Source: Leisingera sp. ANG59 (GTDB lineage Bacteria; Pseudomonadota; Alphaproteobacteria; Rhodobacterales; Rhodobacteraceae). Taken from it: a stretch of 64,000 nt of DNA. How positions within the stretch are numbered: the stretch's first letter is position 1; every line of letters begins with the position of its first letter. Positions 27,319-40,638 of this stretch are shown here, piece after piece. The stretch spans positions 128,343 to 192,342 of the forward strand of contig NZ_WLCM01000006.1 in assembly GCF_013317235.1 (NCBI RefSeq), given 5' to 3'. Under the pieces are notes generated by a model. The model was not told where the DNA came from. It saw nothing but the letters and a program-made list of their open reading frames with translations, and made no database searches. A program made the position numbers and the translations under genes.

Positions 27319-28104
27319 ATGAGCAAGATCCACCCCAGTGCCGTGATTGAAGAGGGTGCCAAGCTAGGGAAAGACTGCGAAATCGGTCCTTTCTGCGTGG
27401 TTGGCCCTGAGACTGTTCTTGGGGACCGGGTTGTTCTGAAGTCCCATGTTGTTGTCACCGGCGATACCGAAATCGGTGACGAGACAGTGGTCTTCCCGTT
27501 TGCCGTTCTCGGCGAGATCCCGCAGGACCTGAAGTTCAAAGGCGAAAAGTGCAAGACCGTGATCGGCAAGCGAAACCGCATCCGCGAGCATGTGACGGTG
27601 AATGCCGGCACCGAGGGCGGCGGCGGCGTGACCAAAATTGGCGATGACGGCCTCTTCATGGCGGGCTGCCACATTGCCCATGACGCCCAGATCGGCGACC
27701 GGGTGATCGTGGTGAACTCGGCCGCGGTGGCTGGGCACTGCGTGCTGGAGGACGACGTGATCATCGGTGGGCTTTCGGGCATTCACCAGTGGGTGCGGAT
27801 CGGCAAGGGCGCCATCATCGGCGCGGTCACCATGGTGACCAACGACGTTATTCCTTACGGTCTGGTGCAGGCGCAGCGCGGCGAACTGGATGGCTTGAAC
27901 CTGGTGGGCCTCAAGCGCCGCGGCGTCGCCCGCAGCGACATCACCGCTCTGCGGGCGGCGTTCCAGATGCTGGCCCAGGGCGAAGGCACCTTCCAGGAGC
28001 GCGCCAAACGGCTGGGTGATGAGACCGAGAGCCAATACGTGCAGGAAATTGTCGCCTTTATCACCGGCGAAAGCGACCGCTCTTTCCTGACGCCGGGAGG
28101 CTGA
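27319..28104 (+). CDS. lpxA: UDP-GlcNAc acyltransferase LpxA
   Basis: 261 aa, the standard size. Left-handed beta-helix hexapeptide repeats run from residue 1 to about 190; CHIAHDAQIGDRVIV and VAGHCVLEDDVIIGGLSGIHQWVRIG include the active-site His region. It performs the first step of lipid A synthesis, 3-O-acylation of UDP-GlcNAc. Part of fabZ-lpxA-lpxI-lpxB. Confidence 0.96.
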   Translation: MSKIHPSAVIEEGAKLGKDCEIGPFCVVGPETVLGDRVVLKSHVVVTGDTEIGDETVVFPFAVLGEIPQDLKFKGEKCKTVIGKRNRIREHVTVNAGTEGGGGVTKIGDDGLFMAGCHIAHDAQIGDRVIVVNSAAVAGHCVLEDDVIIGGLSGIHQWVRIGKGAIIGAVTMVTNDVIPYGLVQAQRGELDGLNLVGLKRRGVARSDITALRAAFQMLAQGEGTFQERAKRLGDETESQYVQEIVAFITGESDRSFLTPGG

Positions 28105-28108
28105 AGCG

Positions 28109-28897
28109 ATGCTGGCTGTGATTGCAGGCACCGGCATGCTGCCGGCTGAGGTGGCCGCGCATGCGCCGGGCCGCCCGCTGATTTGCGCAATGGCAGGGGC
28201 GGAGCCGGATATGGTCGATCCCGAGATCACCTTCCGCTTTGAACAGCTTGGCAGTTTTCTGGAGCGACTGAAGGCGGCAGAGGTCACTGAAATCTGCCTC
28301 GCCGGCGCCGTGCGCCGTCCGCATATTGATCCCTCGGCTATTGATGCAGCCACGATGCCTCTGGTTCCAGTCCTGCAAGCGGCGCTGGCGGCCGGTGACG
28401 ATGGCGCCTTGCGCGCGATTATCGGGATCTTCGAACAGGCAGGCTTTGCTGTGCGTGCTGCACATGAGGTAGCCCCGGATCTGCTGATGGCCGCCGGGGT
28501 GCCAACCAAGGTGCAGCCTGGAGAGCTGGACAAGGCTGACGCAGAGCGCGGCGCGGAGATCGTTGCTGCAATGTCTGAGGCTGACATCGGCCAGTCCTGT
28601 GCCGTGCGCAAGCAGCAGGCGATTGCGGTCGAGAACCTGTTTGGCACCGACTGGATGCTGAATGCTCTGCAGCAGCGCCCGGACGGGCATGGCGGCCTCC
28701 TGTTCAAGGCTCCGAAACCCGGGCAGGACCGCCGGGCCGATCTTCCCGCTATTGGCGTGGAAACGGTTGAAGCCGCAGCACAGGCTGGCCTCTCCGGCAT
28801 CGTGCTGGAGGCGGGCGGCGTCATCGTTCTGGATCAGGACGCGGTGATTGCGGCCTGCGACCGGCTCGGCCTGTTCCTCTGGCTGCGCGCGGCATGA
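28109..28897 (+). CDS. lpxI: UDP-2,3-diacylglucosamine diphosphatase LpxI
   Basis: 262 aa, the LpxI (DUF1009) family used instead of LpxH in most alphaproteobacteria. Features: early VIAGTGMLPAEVA, then LGSFLERLKAAEVTEICLAGAVRRP, and the C-terminal GLLFKAPKPGQDRRADLPAIG segment with the conserved Asp. It yields lipid X for LpxB. Overlaps lpxB by 4 bases. Confidence 0.93.
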   Translation: MLAVIAGTGMLPAEVAAHAPGRPLICAMAGAEPDMVDPEITFRFEQLGSFLERLKAAEVTEICLAGAVRRPHIDPSAIDAATMPLVPVLQAALAAGDDGALRAIIGIFEQAGFAVRAAHEVAPDLLMAAGVPTKVQPGELDKADAERGAEIVAAMSEADIGQSCAVRKQQAIAVENLFGTDWMLNALQQRPDGHGGLLFKAPKPGQDRRADLPAIGVETVEAAAQAGLSGIVLEAGGVIVLDQDAVIAACDRLGLFLWLRAA

Positions 28898-30054
28898 GCC
28901 TGCGGGTGTTCATCCTGGCGGGGGAGCCTTCGGGCGACCGGCTGGGCGGGGCGCTGATGGCAGGGCTTAAGCAACGGGCTCCTGGCGTCAGCTTTGACGG
29001 TATCGGCGGCGCGCTGATGGCAGAGCAGGGGCTGGTCTCGCGCTTTCCGATGGATGAACTGTCGGTGATGGGATTGACCGAGGTACTGCCCAAGTACCGG
29101 CATCTGAAGCGCCGGATCCGGGAAACGGCAGAGGCCGTCCTTGAGACTAAGCCGGATGTTTTGATCACCATCGACAGCCCGGATTTCTCCCTTCGCGTAG
29201 CGCGGCTGGTCAAGGAACGCTGCAACATCCGCACTGTGCATTATGTGGCGCCCTCAGTCTGGGCCTGGCGGCCCAAACGGGCGGGCAAGATGGCGGAGGT
29301 CATCGACCACGTTCTGGCGCTGCTGCCGTTTGAGCCGCCCTATATGGAGGCCGCAGGTATGGACTGCGACTTCGTCGGCCACCCGGTGGTGGCGGAGCCG
29401 CAGGCGACGGAAGCGGAGATCGAAGCCTTCCGCGTTGAATTCGGCCTGGGCGCCGCGCCATTTGTGCTGGCGTTGCCCGGATCGCGCCGGTCTGAAGTGT
29501 CGCGTCTGGCGCCGGAATTCGGCAAAGCGCTGGTGCGGTTCAGTGCGCGGCATCCGGACTACCGGATTGCGGTTCCCGCCGCCGCGCCCGTCGCTGGTTT
29601 GGTGCAAGAGGCGCTGCAGGATTGGCCGAAAGACACCGTCATGGTAGATCCGAACCGTTACACGCCAGACCGTGCCAAAGCCTTCAAACGCGCAGCCTTT
29701 GCCTCCGCCAGCCTGGCGCTGGCCGCCTCTGGAACCGTGTCTTTGGAACTGGCCGCAGCTCGCACGCCGATGGTGATTGCCTACAAATTCCAGTGGCTCA
29801 CCTGGCAGATCATGAAGCGCATGGCGCTGATCGACACGGTGACGCTGGTCAATCTGGTTAGTGAAACCCGCGTGGTGCCGGAGTGCCTGGGGCCGGACTG
29901 CACGCCGGAAAAAATTGCCGCCCGCCTGGAGGCGCTGGCTGCGAATCCAAGTGCTCAGCTCGAGGCAATGGAACTGACCATGCAGCGCCTGGGTCAGGGT
30001 GGCGAAGCGCCCGGACTTAGGGCCGCCCGTGCGGTCCTGGGCAGGCTGAAATAG
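28894..30054 (+). CDS. lpxB: Lipid A disaccharide synthase
   Basis: 386 aa, glycosyltransferase family 19. Features: FILAGEPSGDRLGGALMAGLK at the start, FDGIGGALM, PKYRHLKRRIRETAE, VLITIDSPDFSLRVA, and HYVAPSVWAWRPKRAGKM near 115-130. Condenses lipid X and UDP-diacylglucosamine. ATGA overlap with lpxI; its TAG touches the ATG of the CadD-like gene. Confidence 0.96.
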   Translation: MSLRVFILAGEPSGDRLGGALMAGLKQRAPGVSFDGIGGALMAEQGLVSRFPMDELSVMGLTEVLPKYRHLKRRIRETAEAVLETKPDVLITIDSPDFSLRVARLVKERCNIRTVHYVAPSVWAWRPKRAGKMAEVIDHVLALLPFEPPYMEAAGMDCDFVGHPVVAEPQATEAEIEAFRVEFGLGAAPFVLALPGSRRSEVSRLAPEFGKALVRFSARHPDYRIAVPAAAPVAGLVQEALQDWPKDTVMVDPNRYTPDRAKAFKRAAFASASLALAASGTVSLELAAARTPMVIAYKFQWLTWQIMKRMALIDTVTLVNLVSETRVVPECLGPDCTPEKIAARLEALAANPSAQLEAMELTMQRLGQGGEAPGLRAARAVLGRLK

Positions 30055-30642
30055 ATGCTCCTCGACGAACTGGCTTTTGCAGTTTCCGCCGGCGCGGCTC
30101 AGATTGCCACCAGCCTCGACAATTTCGCGATCCTGCTGGCCCTCCTCCTGACGGCCGGAAAAGGCCGGGCGGTTGCAGGCTATTTGCTGTCGCAGTTCAT
30201 CATGCTTGGTGCTGCCATGGCCGCGGCGCTTGGGGCGGACCAGGCAATGCCTGGCGGCATGTCAGGCTATCTTGGGGTTGTGCCGTTGGCGCTTGGCCTG
30301 CGCGGTGCCGTGCGGATGCTGGTGAGAAAGCCGGGCAATGCCAATCCGAGGATGTCATCGAATGCCGGTGTGCTGGGCCTTGCGGCTTTGTTCCTGGCTC
30401 TGTCCTTTGACAGTTTTGCCGTTATGGCTCCGCTGCTGGCAGACAGCCAGACGGGCTACCGGCTGTGGGCGCTAGGCGGAGCGGCAGCGGCGGTGGCTGG
30501 CCTCGCCGCCTTGGCCGTCAAGGCCGCAGAAGCCGCGGGACCAGCGGGTATATGGAGCGCCCGGCTCGAGCGGATCGGCCCCTTCGTGATGATTGCGGCT
30601 GGGATCTACGTGCTGGTGAACAGCGGCACCGACCTCCAGTAA
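30055..30642 (+). CDS. CadD-like membrane permease
   Basis: 195 aa, six hydrophobic segments. The motif TSLDNFAILLALLL near 22-35, the second-helix region with LLSQFIMLGAAM, and VVPLALGLRGAVRMLV near 75-90 resemble the cadmium-resistance transporter family (CadD, in the LysE-type superfamily), with a repeat LSFDSFAVMAPLL in the second half. The substrate may be a metal ion or a small solute. It begins right after the lpxB stop, so is probably read with the lipid A genes; the link is unclear. Confidence 0.6.
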   Translation: MLLDELAFAVSAGAAQIATSLDNFAILLALLLTAGKGRAVAGYLLSQFIMLGAAMAAALGADQAMPGGMSGYLGVVPLALGLRGAVRMLVRKPGNANPRMSSNAGVLGLAALFLALSFDSFAVMAPLLADSQTGYRLWALGGAAAAVAGLAALAVKAAEAAGPAGIWSARLERIGPFVMIAAGIYVLVNSGTDLQ

Positions 30643-30708
30643 GAGCGGCGCAAACAGCTGCGCGCCGGCCATCGGTGCTGCAGCCCCGCTGTTTCAAGGA
30701 GCGGAGGA

Positions 30709-31854
30709 TCAGTAGCCGCGCCAGATCCAGCCGCCGCCAAAGATGCGGCTGCCTTCGCTGGCATAGAAAACGCAGGCCTGGCCGGGAGAGACGCCTTCCT
30801 CCGGCGTCAGCAATTCCACCTCGGCGGTGGTGTCCGTCAGCGGCCGGATGATCGCCTCGCGCGGCGGACGGGTGGAGCGGACCTTGACCTTCAGATGCCA
30901 TTCTTTCTGGCTGGTAAATGGCTCATCTCCCAGCCAGTTAATCTCGCGCACCGGAATGGTGCGGGTGGCCAGCAGCTCCTTGGGGCCGACGACAACCTGT
31001 TTCTTGTCCACGTCCAGTTTTACCACATAAAGCGGCTCGGACAGGCCGCCGATGCCAAGGCCGCGGCGCTGGCCGATGGTGTAATGGATGACGCCCTCGT
31101 GGCTGCCCAGAACCCGGCCATCGGCATGCACGATCTCGCCCGGCTCGGCGGCGCCGGGGCGCAGTTTTTCGATCACGCTGGCATAGTTGCCGTCCGGCAC
31201 AAAGCAGATGTCCTGGCTGTCGGGCTTGTCTGCCACCGCTAGGCCGTATTGCGCTGCCATCTCGCGGGTGGCGTCCTTGGAGGGCAAGTGGCCCAGCGGG
31301 AATCGCAGGTAATCGAGCTGCTCCGGCGTGGTGGAGAACAGGAAATAGCTCTGATCGCGGTTGGCGTCCTCGGCGGAGTGCAGTTCCGGCCCGTGCTCGC
31401 CCATCTTGCGCTGGATGTAGTGGCCGGTCGCCATGCAGTCGGCCTCCAGGTCCTTGGCGGTTTCCAAGAGATCCTTGAACTTCACCCGCTCGTTGCACCG
31501 GATGCAGGGCACTGGTGTTGCGCCTGCCAGGTAGCTTTCGGCGAACTCGTCAATCACCGCATCCTTAAAAATGTTCTCATAATCCAGCACGTAATGCGGA
31601 AAGCCGCGCTCCTCCGCGACGCGGCGCGCATCGTGGATATCGATACCCGCACAGCAGGCGCCTTTTTTGGCTAGCGCCGCGCCGTGATCGTAAAGCTGCA
31701 GCGTGACGCCGACCACGTCATAGCCCTGATCGGCCAAATATGCAGCAACAACAGAGCTGTCGACGCCACCGGACATGGCCACAACCACCCGGGTCTCCGA
31801 GGGCGGTTTGGCAAAGCCGAGCGAGTTCAGTTCCAGATCTTGGTCCAGCGCCAT
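30709..31854 (-). CDS. mnmA: tRNA 2-thiouridylase MnmA
   Basis: 381 aa. PP-loop [15 protein letters not shown] at about 28-42; nucleophile Cys in [14 protein letters not shown]; second Cys in [11 protein letters not shown] near the end; [11 protein letters not shown] and NRDQSYFLF are standard. It thiolates U34 of Lys, Glu and Gln tRNAs. About twenty N-terminal residues precede the PP-loop. Convergent with the lpxB group and divergent from sciP. Confidence 0.96.
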   Translation of the reverse strand: MALDQDLELNSLGFAKPPSETRVVVAMSGGVDSSVVAAYLADQGYDVVGVTLQLYDHGAALAKKGACCAGIDIHDARRVAEERGFPHYVLDYENIFKDAVIDEFAESYLAGATPVPCIRCNERVKFKDLLETAKDLEADCMATGHYIQRKMGEHGPELHSAEDANRDQSYFLFSTTPEQLDYLRFPLGHLPSKDATREMAAQYGLAVADKPDSQDICFVPDGNYASVIEKLRPGAAEPGEIVHADGRVLGSHEGVIHYTIGQRRGLGIGGLSEPLYVVKLDVDKKQVVVGPKELLATRTIPVREINWLGDEPFTSQKEWHLKVKVRSTRPPREAIIRPLTDTTAEVELLTPEEGVSPGQACVFYASEGSRIFGGGWIWRGY

Positions 31855-32001
31855 GGGGCAGCTCCTAAAGGCAAGGGGGCAGGCGCCGCAGAATATATGA
31901 AAATCCTAAGAACTCTCAAGGGGCGTGGTTCATGCGGTGTTAAGCCTGTTCGTAAATCCTGTTGCCAGACCCAACGAACAAGATCTTCAGAGGGAAGAAA
32001 A

Positions 32002-32289
32002 ATGTTTTTGAAGAAAGTCGACGGACCGCGGGCAGTCACCCTGCCGGACGGGACCATCATGACGCGGGCGGATTTGCCGCCGGAAACCACCAAGCGCTGG
32101 GTTGCTTCGCGCAAGGCGGCTGTGGTGCGCGGCGTGCTCTACGGGCTGCTGCCGCAGAAGGAGGCGATGCGCCGCTATGGCCTCAGCGAGGAGGAGTTCC
32201 GCAGCTGGGTCGCGGCGGTGGCCGACCACGGCGAAGAGGCCCTGAAAACCACACGGCTCAAGAAATTTCGTGATAAGGACGCAAAATAG
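32002..32289 (+). CDS. sciP: DUF1153/SciP-type CtrA-inhibitory protein
   Basis: 95 aa from ATG 32002; a longer frame from 31684 is antisense to mnmA and rejected. The body is the DUF1153 helix-turn-helix: TRADLPPETTKRWVASRKAAVV, then GVLYGLLPQKEAMRRYGLSEEEFRSWV. Caulobacter SciP has this fold; it binds CtrA and blocks activation of CtrA targets in G1. Position directly before ctrA supports the same role here. Its own promoter appears to be in the mnmA-sciP gap; ctrA has a separate upstream region with CtrA-like sites. Confidence 0.88.
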   Translation: MFLKKVDGPRAVTLPDGTIMTRADLPPETTKRWVASRKAAVVRGVLYGLLPQKEAMRRYGLSEEEFRSWVAAVADHGEEALKTTRLKKFRDKDAK

Positions 32290-32319
32290 AGCAGGCCGCC
32301 CTTGAGTTGAAAATGCAAA

Positions 32320-32367
32320 TTAACCATCATGGTAACGAGGCATTAACTTTTTTCCACCAAGGTTAAC
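32320..32367 (+). promoter_or_regulatory. CtrA-like half-sites in the ctrA promoter
   Basis: TTAACC at 32320-32325, GTAAC at 32332-32336, TTAAC at 32343-32347, and TTAAC at 32363-32367. GTAA-N7-TTAAC at 32332-32347 differs from the CtrA consensus at one base. They lie 40-90 bases before the ctrA start, fitting autoregulation. Confidence 0.6.
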
Positions 32368-32406
32368 GAGACCTGAGGGAAACAGTGTACAGGCGGAGAA
32401 AATAAT

Positions 32407-33126
32407 ATGCGCATTCTGCTGGTTGAGGATGATCCGACCACGGCGAAAAGCATCGAGCTGATGCTGACCCATGCCAACCTGAACGTTTATACAACGGATC
32501 TGGGGGAAGAAGGGATCGATCTGGCCAAACTTTACGACTATGACCTGATCCTGCTGGATCTGGGTCTGCCGGACATGAACGGCCATGAGGTGCTGCGCCA
32601 GCTGCGCATGTCCCGCATTGAAACCCCCATTCTGATCCTGTCCGGTGCCGACGATACCGACAACAAGATCAAGGGGTTCGGCTTTGGTGCGGACGACTAT
32701 CTGACCAAGCCTTTCCACCGCGAGGAACTGGTTGCGCGGATCCATGCGATCATCCGCCGCTCCAAGGGGCACTCGCAGTCGATCATCAAGACCGGCAAGA
32801 TTGCGGTCAACCTGGACGCCAAGACGGTGGAGGCCGGCGGCAAGGCGGTGCATCTGACAGGCAAGGAGTACCAGATGCTGGAGCTGCTGTCCCTTCGCAA
32901 GGGCACCACGCTGACCAAGGAGATGTTCCTGAACCATCTCTATGGCGGCATGGATGAGCCGGAACTGAAGATCATCGACGTTTTCATCTGTAAGTTGCGC
33001 AAGAAACTCAGCAACGCGACCGACGGCGAGAACTATATCGAAACCGTCTGGGGCCGCGGCTATGTGCTGCGCGACCCGCAGGAGGATCATCTGTCAGGCG
33101 GCCAGCGGTTGGCTGTCGGCGCTTGA
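32407..33126 (+). CDS. ctrA: Cell-cycle response regulator CtrA
   Basis: 239 aa, OmpR type. Receiver about 1-115 with acidic pair VEDD, phospho-Asp51 in ILLDLGLPD, and LTKPFH with the conserved Lys. The winged helix covers about 130-230 ([51 protein letters not shown]), nearly identical in pattern to Caulobacter CtrA, including the DNA-recognition helix. In roseobacters CtrA is usually not essential and drives motility, gene transfer agent and quorum-linked traits. Preceded by sciP and by CtrA-like half-sites. Confidence 0.95.
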   Translation: MRILLVEDDPTTAKSIELMLTHANLNVYTTDLGEEGIDLAKLYDYDLILLDLGLPDMNGHEVLRQLRMSRIETPILILSGADDTDNKIKGFGFGADDYLTKPFHREELVARIHAIIRRSKGHSQSIIKTGKIAVNLDAKTVEAGGKAVHLTGKEYQMLELLSLRKGTTLTKEMFLNHLYGGMDEPELKIIDVFICKLRKKLSNATDGENYIETVWGRGYVLRDPQEDHLSGGQRLAVGA

Positions 33127-33141
33127 AAGGATGAACACCCG

Positions 33142-33200
33142 GGCGGCGCATGAACATGCGCCGCCGGTTGCAAGGGCCTGCCGTTTGGCGGGTCTTTTCT
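33142..33200 (+). terminator. Hairpin plus terminator after ctrA
   Basis: A perfect stem GGCGGCGCATG / CATGCGCCGCC (33142-33165) is followed by a second stem (AGGGCCTGCC / GGCGGGTCTT, about 33173-33195) with T-rich TTTCTTTT. The second is a good intrinsic terminator. Confidence 0.75.
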
Positions 33201-33205
33201 TTTGA

Positions 33206-37632
<4,427 letters not shown>

Positions 37633-37649
37633 GCTGCCACTTGGCGGGT

Positions 37650-37697
37650 GTTCCGCTTGGGTGTTCTCCTGTGTTCGCAAATGTTCTTAAAAAGTTC
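37650..37697 (+). promoter_or_regulatory. LexA-type SOS operator with phased GTTC repeats
   Basis: GTTC-N7-GTTC at 37683-37697 matches the alphaproteobacterial LexA box exactly. Three more GTTC copies lie just upstream at 37650, 37663 and 37673, giving steps of 13, 10, 10 and 11 bases, close to the helical repeat. An inverted GAAC is at 37721. A TATAAA (37712-37717) downstream could be the -10 element, with the LexA box overlapping the -35 position. It controls most likely the 40-aa gene at 37781. Confidence 0.75.
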
Positions 37698-37780
37698 TTT
37701 ACAGGCACTCCTATAAATGAGAACAAAGAGGCAACAAGGTTGCCAGAGAGCAGCGACACAGACTGGAGGAGGCCCGAGCC

Positions 37781-37903
37781 ATGATTGCACAGATTAAGAC
37801 CACCATTCAAAACGCCCATTCAACCCTGCTGCAGGACGCCATCGGCGCGGCCTCGCTGATGGTGATGCTGGTGGCGGCGCTGCACCTGCCGGGGCTGTTC
37901 TGA
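37781..37903 (+). CDS. 40-aa membrane peptide under LexA-type control
   Basis: ATG 37781 to TGA 37903, with GGAGGA upstream. The N-terminal about 20 residues are amphipathic (MIAQIKTTIQNAHSTLLQDA), then one membrane helix (about 21-40) ending HLPGLF. The LexA box ends 83 bases before the start. In Caulobacter the SOS peptide SidA (29 aa) is a single-helix protein that blocks division by binding FtsW; this gene has the same layout, but no sequence similarity to SidA is claimed. It may be a conserved Rhodobacteraceae small protein not necessarily linked to division. Function unknown. Confidence 0.65.
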   Translation: MIAQIKTTIQNAHSTLLQDAIGAASLMVMLVAALHLPGLF

Positions 37904-38074
37904 CGCCTGTACCGTTTTCCTGAATGCCTCTGCTGTGCCGGGCCGGCCCTTTCCTGTCCCGGACTGTTTCCGGGGATCATCCGCCTGTTCCGATCCCCTC
38001 TGGCCCGATCTCCGGCTGAATTGCCTCAAGATCCTGCCTGGCCTGCCCGGGTCCCGCACCGCAGAGCATCACTG

Positions 38075-38109
38075 CCGCCGCCATCTGCCCGGATGTGCGG
38101 CGGTTTTTT
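38075..38109 (+). terminator. Terminator-like hairpin after the 40-aa gene
   Basis: CCGCCGC (38075-38081) pairs with GCGGCGG (38097-38103) and is followed by six T (38104-38109). The gap 37904-38197 contains nothing else that I recognise. Confidence 0.65.
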
Positions 38110-38197
38110 CACGTCTTAGGAAGATAGGCGAAAGCTTCCGCCTAGAATCGGAGCGGCGCGCATTGCAAATTGTGCAGCGGTAATACGAGCGGGCCTC

Positions 38198-38671
38198 TTA
38201 GGCGCACTGCTCCTTGGCGGCGGTCTGCATGGCCTCCAGCGTCGCCTCCAGTGCCAGCATGATCGAGGCATGGCGGTTCTTGAATTCCTTTGCCGGCTGC
38301 AGCACTTCCAGCTCGTCAAACGGCGCATCCGGCACTGGGCCGTCCTGGGTCAGCATGGCCTTCAGTTGATCGCGGGCGGCTTCAACTTCGTCCAGCGAAC
38401 AGCCGATCACATTGGCACCGGTCACAGCAGCAGAGGCCTGACCCAGTGCGCAGGCCTTCACATCCTGGCCGAAGTCCGTGATCCGGCCGTTCTCAACCTT
38501 GATGTCGACGGTCACGGCAGAACCGCACAGGGGTGAGCGTTTCTTCACCGTGGCGTCCGGCGCCTGCAGCCGGTCCAGGTGCGGAATGTCGGCTGCCAGC
38601 GCCAGAATGCGCGAGGAATACAGCTTGATCAGATCACTATCGCCAGACATCGCTTTCCCGGTCTTTCCCAT
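38198..38671 (-). CDS. NifU/IscU-like iron-sulfur scaffold protein
   Basis: 157 aa (or 150 from ATG 38650, MSGDSDL, an equally good start). NifU-N fold with the first Cys in KKRSPLCGSAVTVDI near 50, the second in VKACALGQASAA near 73, and the third far downstream at the very end (KEQCA), whereas the classical third Cys lies near residue 105; a Cys in VIGCSLDEV near 90 may fill that role. It could carry Fe-S clusters or a related sulfur task. It stands alone, away from suf genes, divergent from hisI. Confidence 0.7.
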   Translation of the reverse strand: MGKTGKAMSGDSDLIKLYSSRILALAADIPHLDRLQAPDATVKKRSPLCGSAVTVDIKVENGRITDFGQDVKACALGQASAAVTGANVIGCSLDEVEAARDQLKAMLTQDGPVPDAPFDELEVLQPAKEFKNRHASIMLALEATLEAMQTAAKEQCA

Positions 38672-38727
38672 TTTGCAGGTTCCCCATACATAGGGAGCCG
38701 AACAGCAGATGCAAAAGGTTTTTACCC

Positions 38728-39087
38728 ATGTCCTTTGATCCCGCTAGCCTGACCTATAATGACGCCGGGCTGATCCCCTGCATCGCGCAGGACGAAGCCT
38801 CCGGTGAGGTTTTGATGATGGCCTGGATGAATGCCGATGCGGTGGCGCGCACGCTGGAGACCGGCCGGGTCACCTACTGGTCGCGCTCGCGGCAGTCGTT
38901 CTGGATCAAGGGCGAGACTTCCGGCCATGTACAGGAACTGGTCGATCTGCGCATTGACTGCGACCGTGACTGCCTGCTGGCCCTGGTGCGCCAGACCGGG
39001 GCGGCTTGCCACACGAACCGTCGGACTTGTTTCTATACCGCTGTGCGGGAGGGGGAAGAAGTAGAACTGATGAAGCCGATGGAGTGA
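38728..39087 (+). CDS. hisI: Phosphoribosyl-AMP cyclohydrolase
   Basis: 119 aa. Features: LMMAWMNADAVARTLETG and YWSRSRQSFWIKGETSGH near 52-68, the three-Asp metal site and Cys in DLRIDCDRDCLL near 75-86, and Cys in GAACHTNRRTCFY near 95-107. It opens the purine ring in histidine synthesis. Only the cyclohydrolase domain is present; the HisE-type pyrophosphohydrolase must be elsewhere. Confidence 0.95.
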   Translation: MSFDPASLTYNDAGLIPCIAQDEASGEVLMMAWMNADAVARTLETGRVTYWSRSRQSFWIKGETSGHVQELVDLRIDCDRDCLLALVRQTGAACHTNRRTCFYTAVREGEEVELMKPME

Positions 39088-39133
39088 CCGGCACCTTTGG
39101 AAACGGGGCGTGCGTTGGGCGTAAGTGTTTTTC

Positions 39134-39994
39134 TTAGCCGGAAAGAAACGGCAGGCGCACCATTTCACGAATGTCCTGCGGGGTGGCCCCCTCGGCGCGG
39201 TATTTCGCGATGGCGCTGGCGTCATCGCGTTTGGCGAGGCGCTTGCCGTTCTCGTCGCGGATCAGATGGTGGTGGTGGTAGATGGGTGTGGGCAGGTCCA
39301 GCAGGCTTTGCAGCAGGACGTGGATCTGGGTCGCGTCGAACAGGTCCGCACCGCGCACGGCGTGGGTGATGCCCTGGTCCGCATCGTCCACCACAACTGA
39401 AAGGTGGTAGGAGCTGCCCATGTTGCGGCGCACCAGGATGATATCGCCAACACTTGAGACCAGCGCATCTGTGTCCAGGGCATGCGTGCCCTGAAAATCC
39501 GCTCCCGTCTCCGTGAAACTGCGCAGATCCGCGGCGCGGACGGCTTTCTCCATGTTCAGCCGGATCACGTCCTGGCCCGTGGCCTCGGATGGCAAGCGGC
39601 TGCGGCAAGTGCCGGGATAGATGCGCCCGTCAGGGCCGAATTGCGGAACGCCTTCCTGAGGGGCGCCGGCAGCAGCCTCGATATCTGCACGGTTGCAGCG
39701 GCAGGGGTAGGTGAGACCCATGGCGGTCAGCTGGTCCAGCGCTGCCCGGTAGCGGGGCAGCCGGTCAGACTGGCGCATCACCGGTTTGGGCCAGCTGAGG
39801 CCGAGCCATTGCAAATCCTCATAGATCTGCATTTCCCACCCGGTGCGTGCGCGGGACTGGTCGATGTCTTCGATGCGCAGCAGGAAGGTGCCGCCTTCCG
39901 CCATAGCCATGTCATGGGCCAGCATGGCCGAATAGGCGTGCCCCAAGTGCAGCGGGCCGGTTGGCGACGGTGCGAAACGTGTGGTGAATGTCAC
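39134..39994 (-). CDS. gluQ: Glutamyl-Q tRNA(Asp) synthetase
   Basis: 286 aa. HIGH motif as HLGH in FAPSPTGPLHLGHAYSAML near 6-24, KMSKS-like LAKRDDA near 241, and a zinc-type CRCN near 104. It lacks the anticodon-binding half of GluRS, the mark of GluQ-RS, which puts glutamate on queuosine in tRNA(Asp). Its start overlaps the stop of the methyltransferase gene upstream. Confidence 0.9.
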   Translation of the reverse strand: MTFTTRFAPSPTGPLHLGHAYSAMLAHDMAMAEGGTFLLRIEDIDQSRARTGWEMQIYEDLQWLGLSWPKPVMRQSDRLPRYRAALDQLTAMGLTYPCRCNRADIEAAAGAPQEGVPQFGPDGRIYPGTCRSRLPSEATGQDVIRLNMEKAVRAADLRSFTETGADFQGTHALDTDALVSSVGDIILVRRNMGSSYHLSVVVDDADQGITHAVRGADLFDATQIHVLLQSLLDLPTPIYHHHHLIRDENGKRLAKRDDASAIAKYRAEGATPQDIREMVRLPFLSG

Positions 39995-40605
39995 GCTTTC
40001 TCAATTACGTAAACAGTGGACTTCAGGTTGATGCCGGGGAGGTGATCCCCGTGCTCCCGGAATAGCAGCCGGGCGGCCGAACAGTCCAGCCATTCATTGA
40101 GCTTGCCGGTATAGGCACGGTCTGCCAGCGCGTGATCATTATAGGAAAAGGTGAACAATCCGCCGCGCGGCAGGGCATGCATGATCGTGTCGAATACCGC
40201 GGGCGGCGCTGCGCCTGTGCCCAGAACACCGCAGCCTGTGATCAGGCGGTAGGCCCCGCGCGGGATCGGCTGTTTCTCCGCGGGATCGATCCGGGTCAGC
40301 GTGCGGTAGGCGTCCTTGTTGCGGGCCTGGGCAAGCATTTCCTCCGACGGCTCCATGCCGTCCACGGTTACGAAACCCTGCAGCCGCAGCGCCAGCCCGG
40401 CCAAACCTGTTCCGCAGCCGAAATCCAGCACAGGCTCGGTCATGTCCTTTTGGTATTTTGCCAAAGCCCGGGCAATCCGCCCCGGTGTCGCGTAACCGTT
40501 TTCGGCAATCTCGGCGTCGTAGGAAGCGGCCCATTGGTTGTAGTGCTCCAGGGTCGCTTCCGGTGTTTCAAGGTCGTAGGACTTGTCCAGAAACTTTTCG
40601 CTCAT
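39991..40605 (-). CDS. Class I SAM-dependent methyltransferase
   Basis: 204 aa. SAM-binding motif I is VLDFGCGTGLAGLAL near 59-73, preceded by an N-terminal YNQWAASYDAEIAENGY lead common to small-molecule methyltransferases. GLFTFSYNDHAL near 150 is motif III-like. The substrate cannot be read. It overlaps gluQ by 4 bases, so the two are co-translated; a role in tRNA or in a small metabolite is possible, with no direct support. Confidence 0.8.
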   Translation of the reverse strand: MSEKFLDKSYDLETPEATLEHYNQWAASYDAEIAENGYATPGRIARALAKYQKDMTEPVLDFGCGTGLAGLALRLQGFVTVDGMEPSEEMLAQARNKDAYRTLTRIDPAEKQPIPRGAYRLITGCGVLGTGAAPPAVFDTIMHALPRGGLFTFSYNDHALADRAYTGKLNEWLDCSAARLLFREHGDHLPGINLKSTVYVIEKA

Positions 40606-40638
40606 GCCATAAGCTTAGGCGCTATGGCCGTACTCCGT

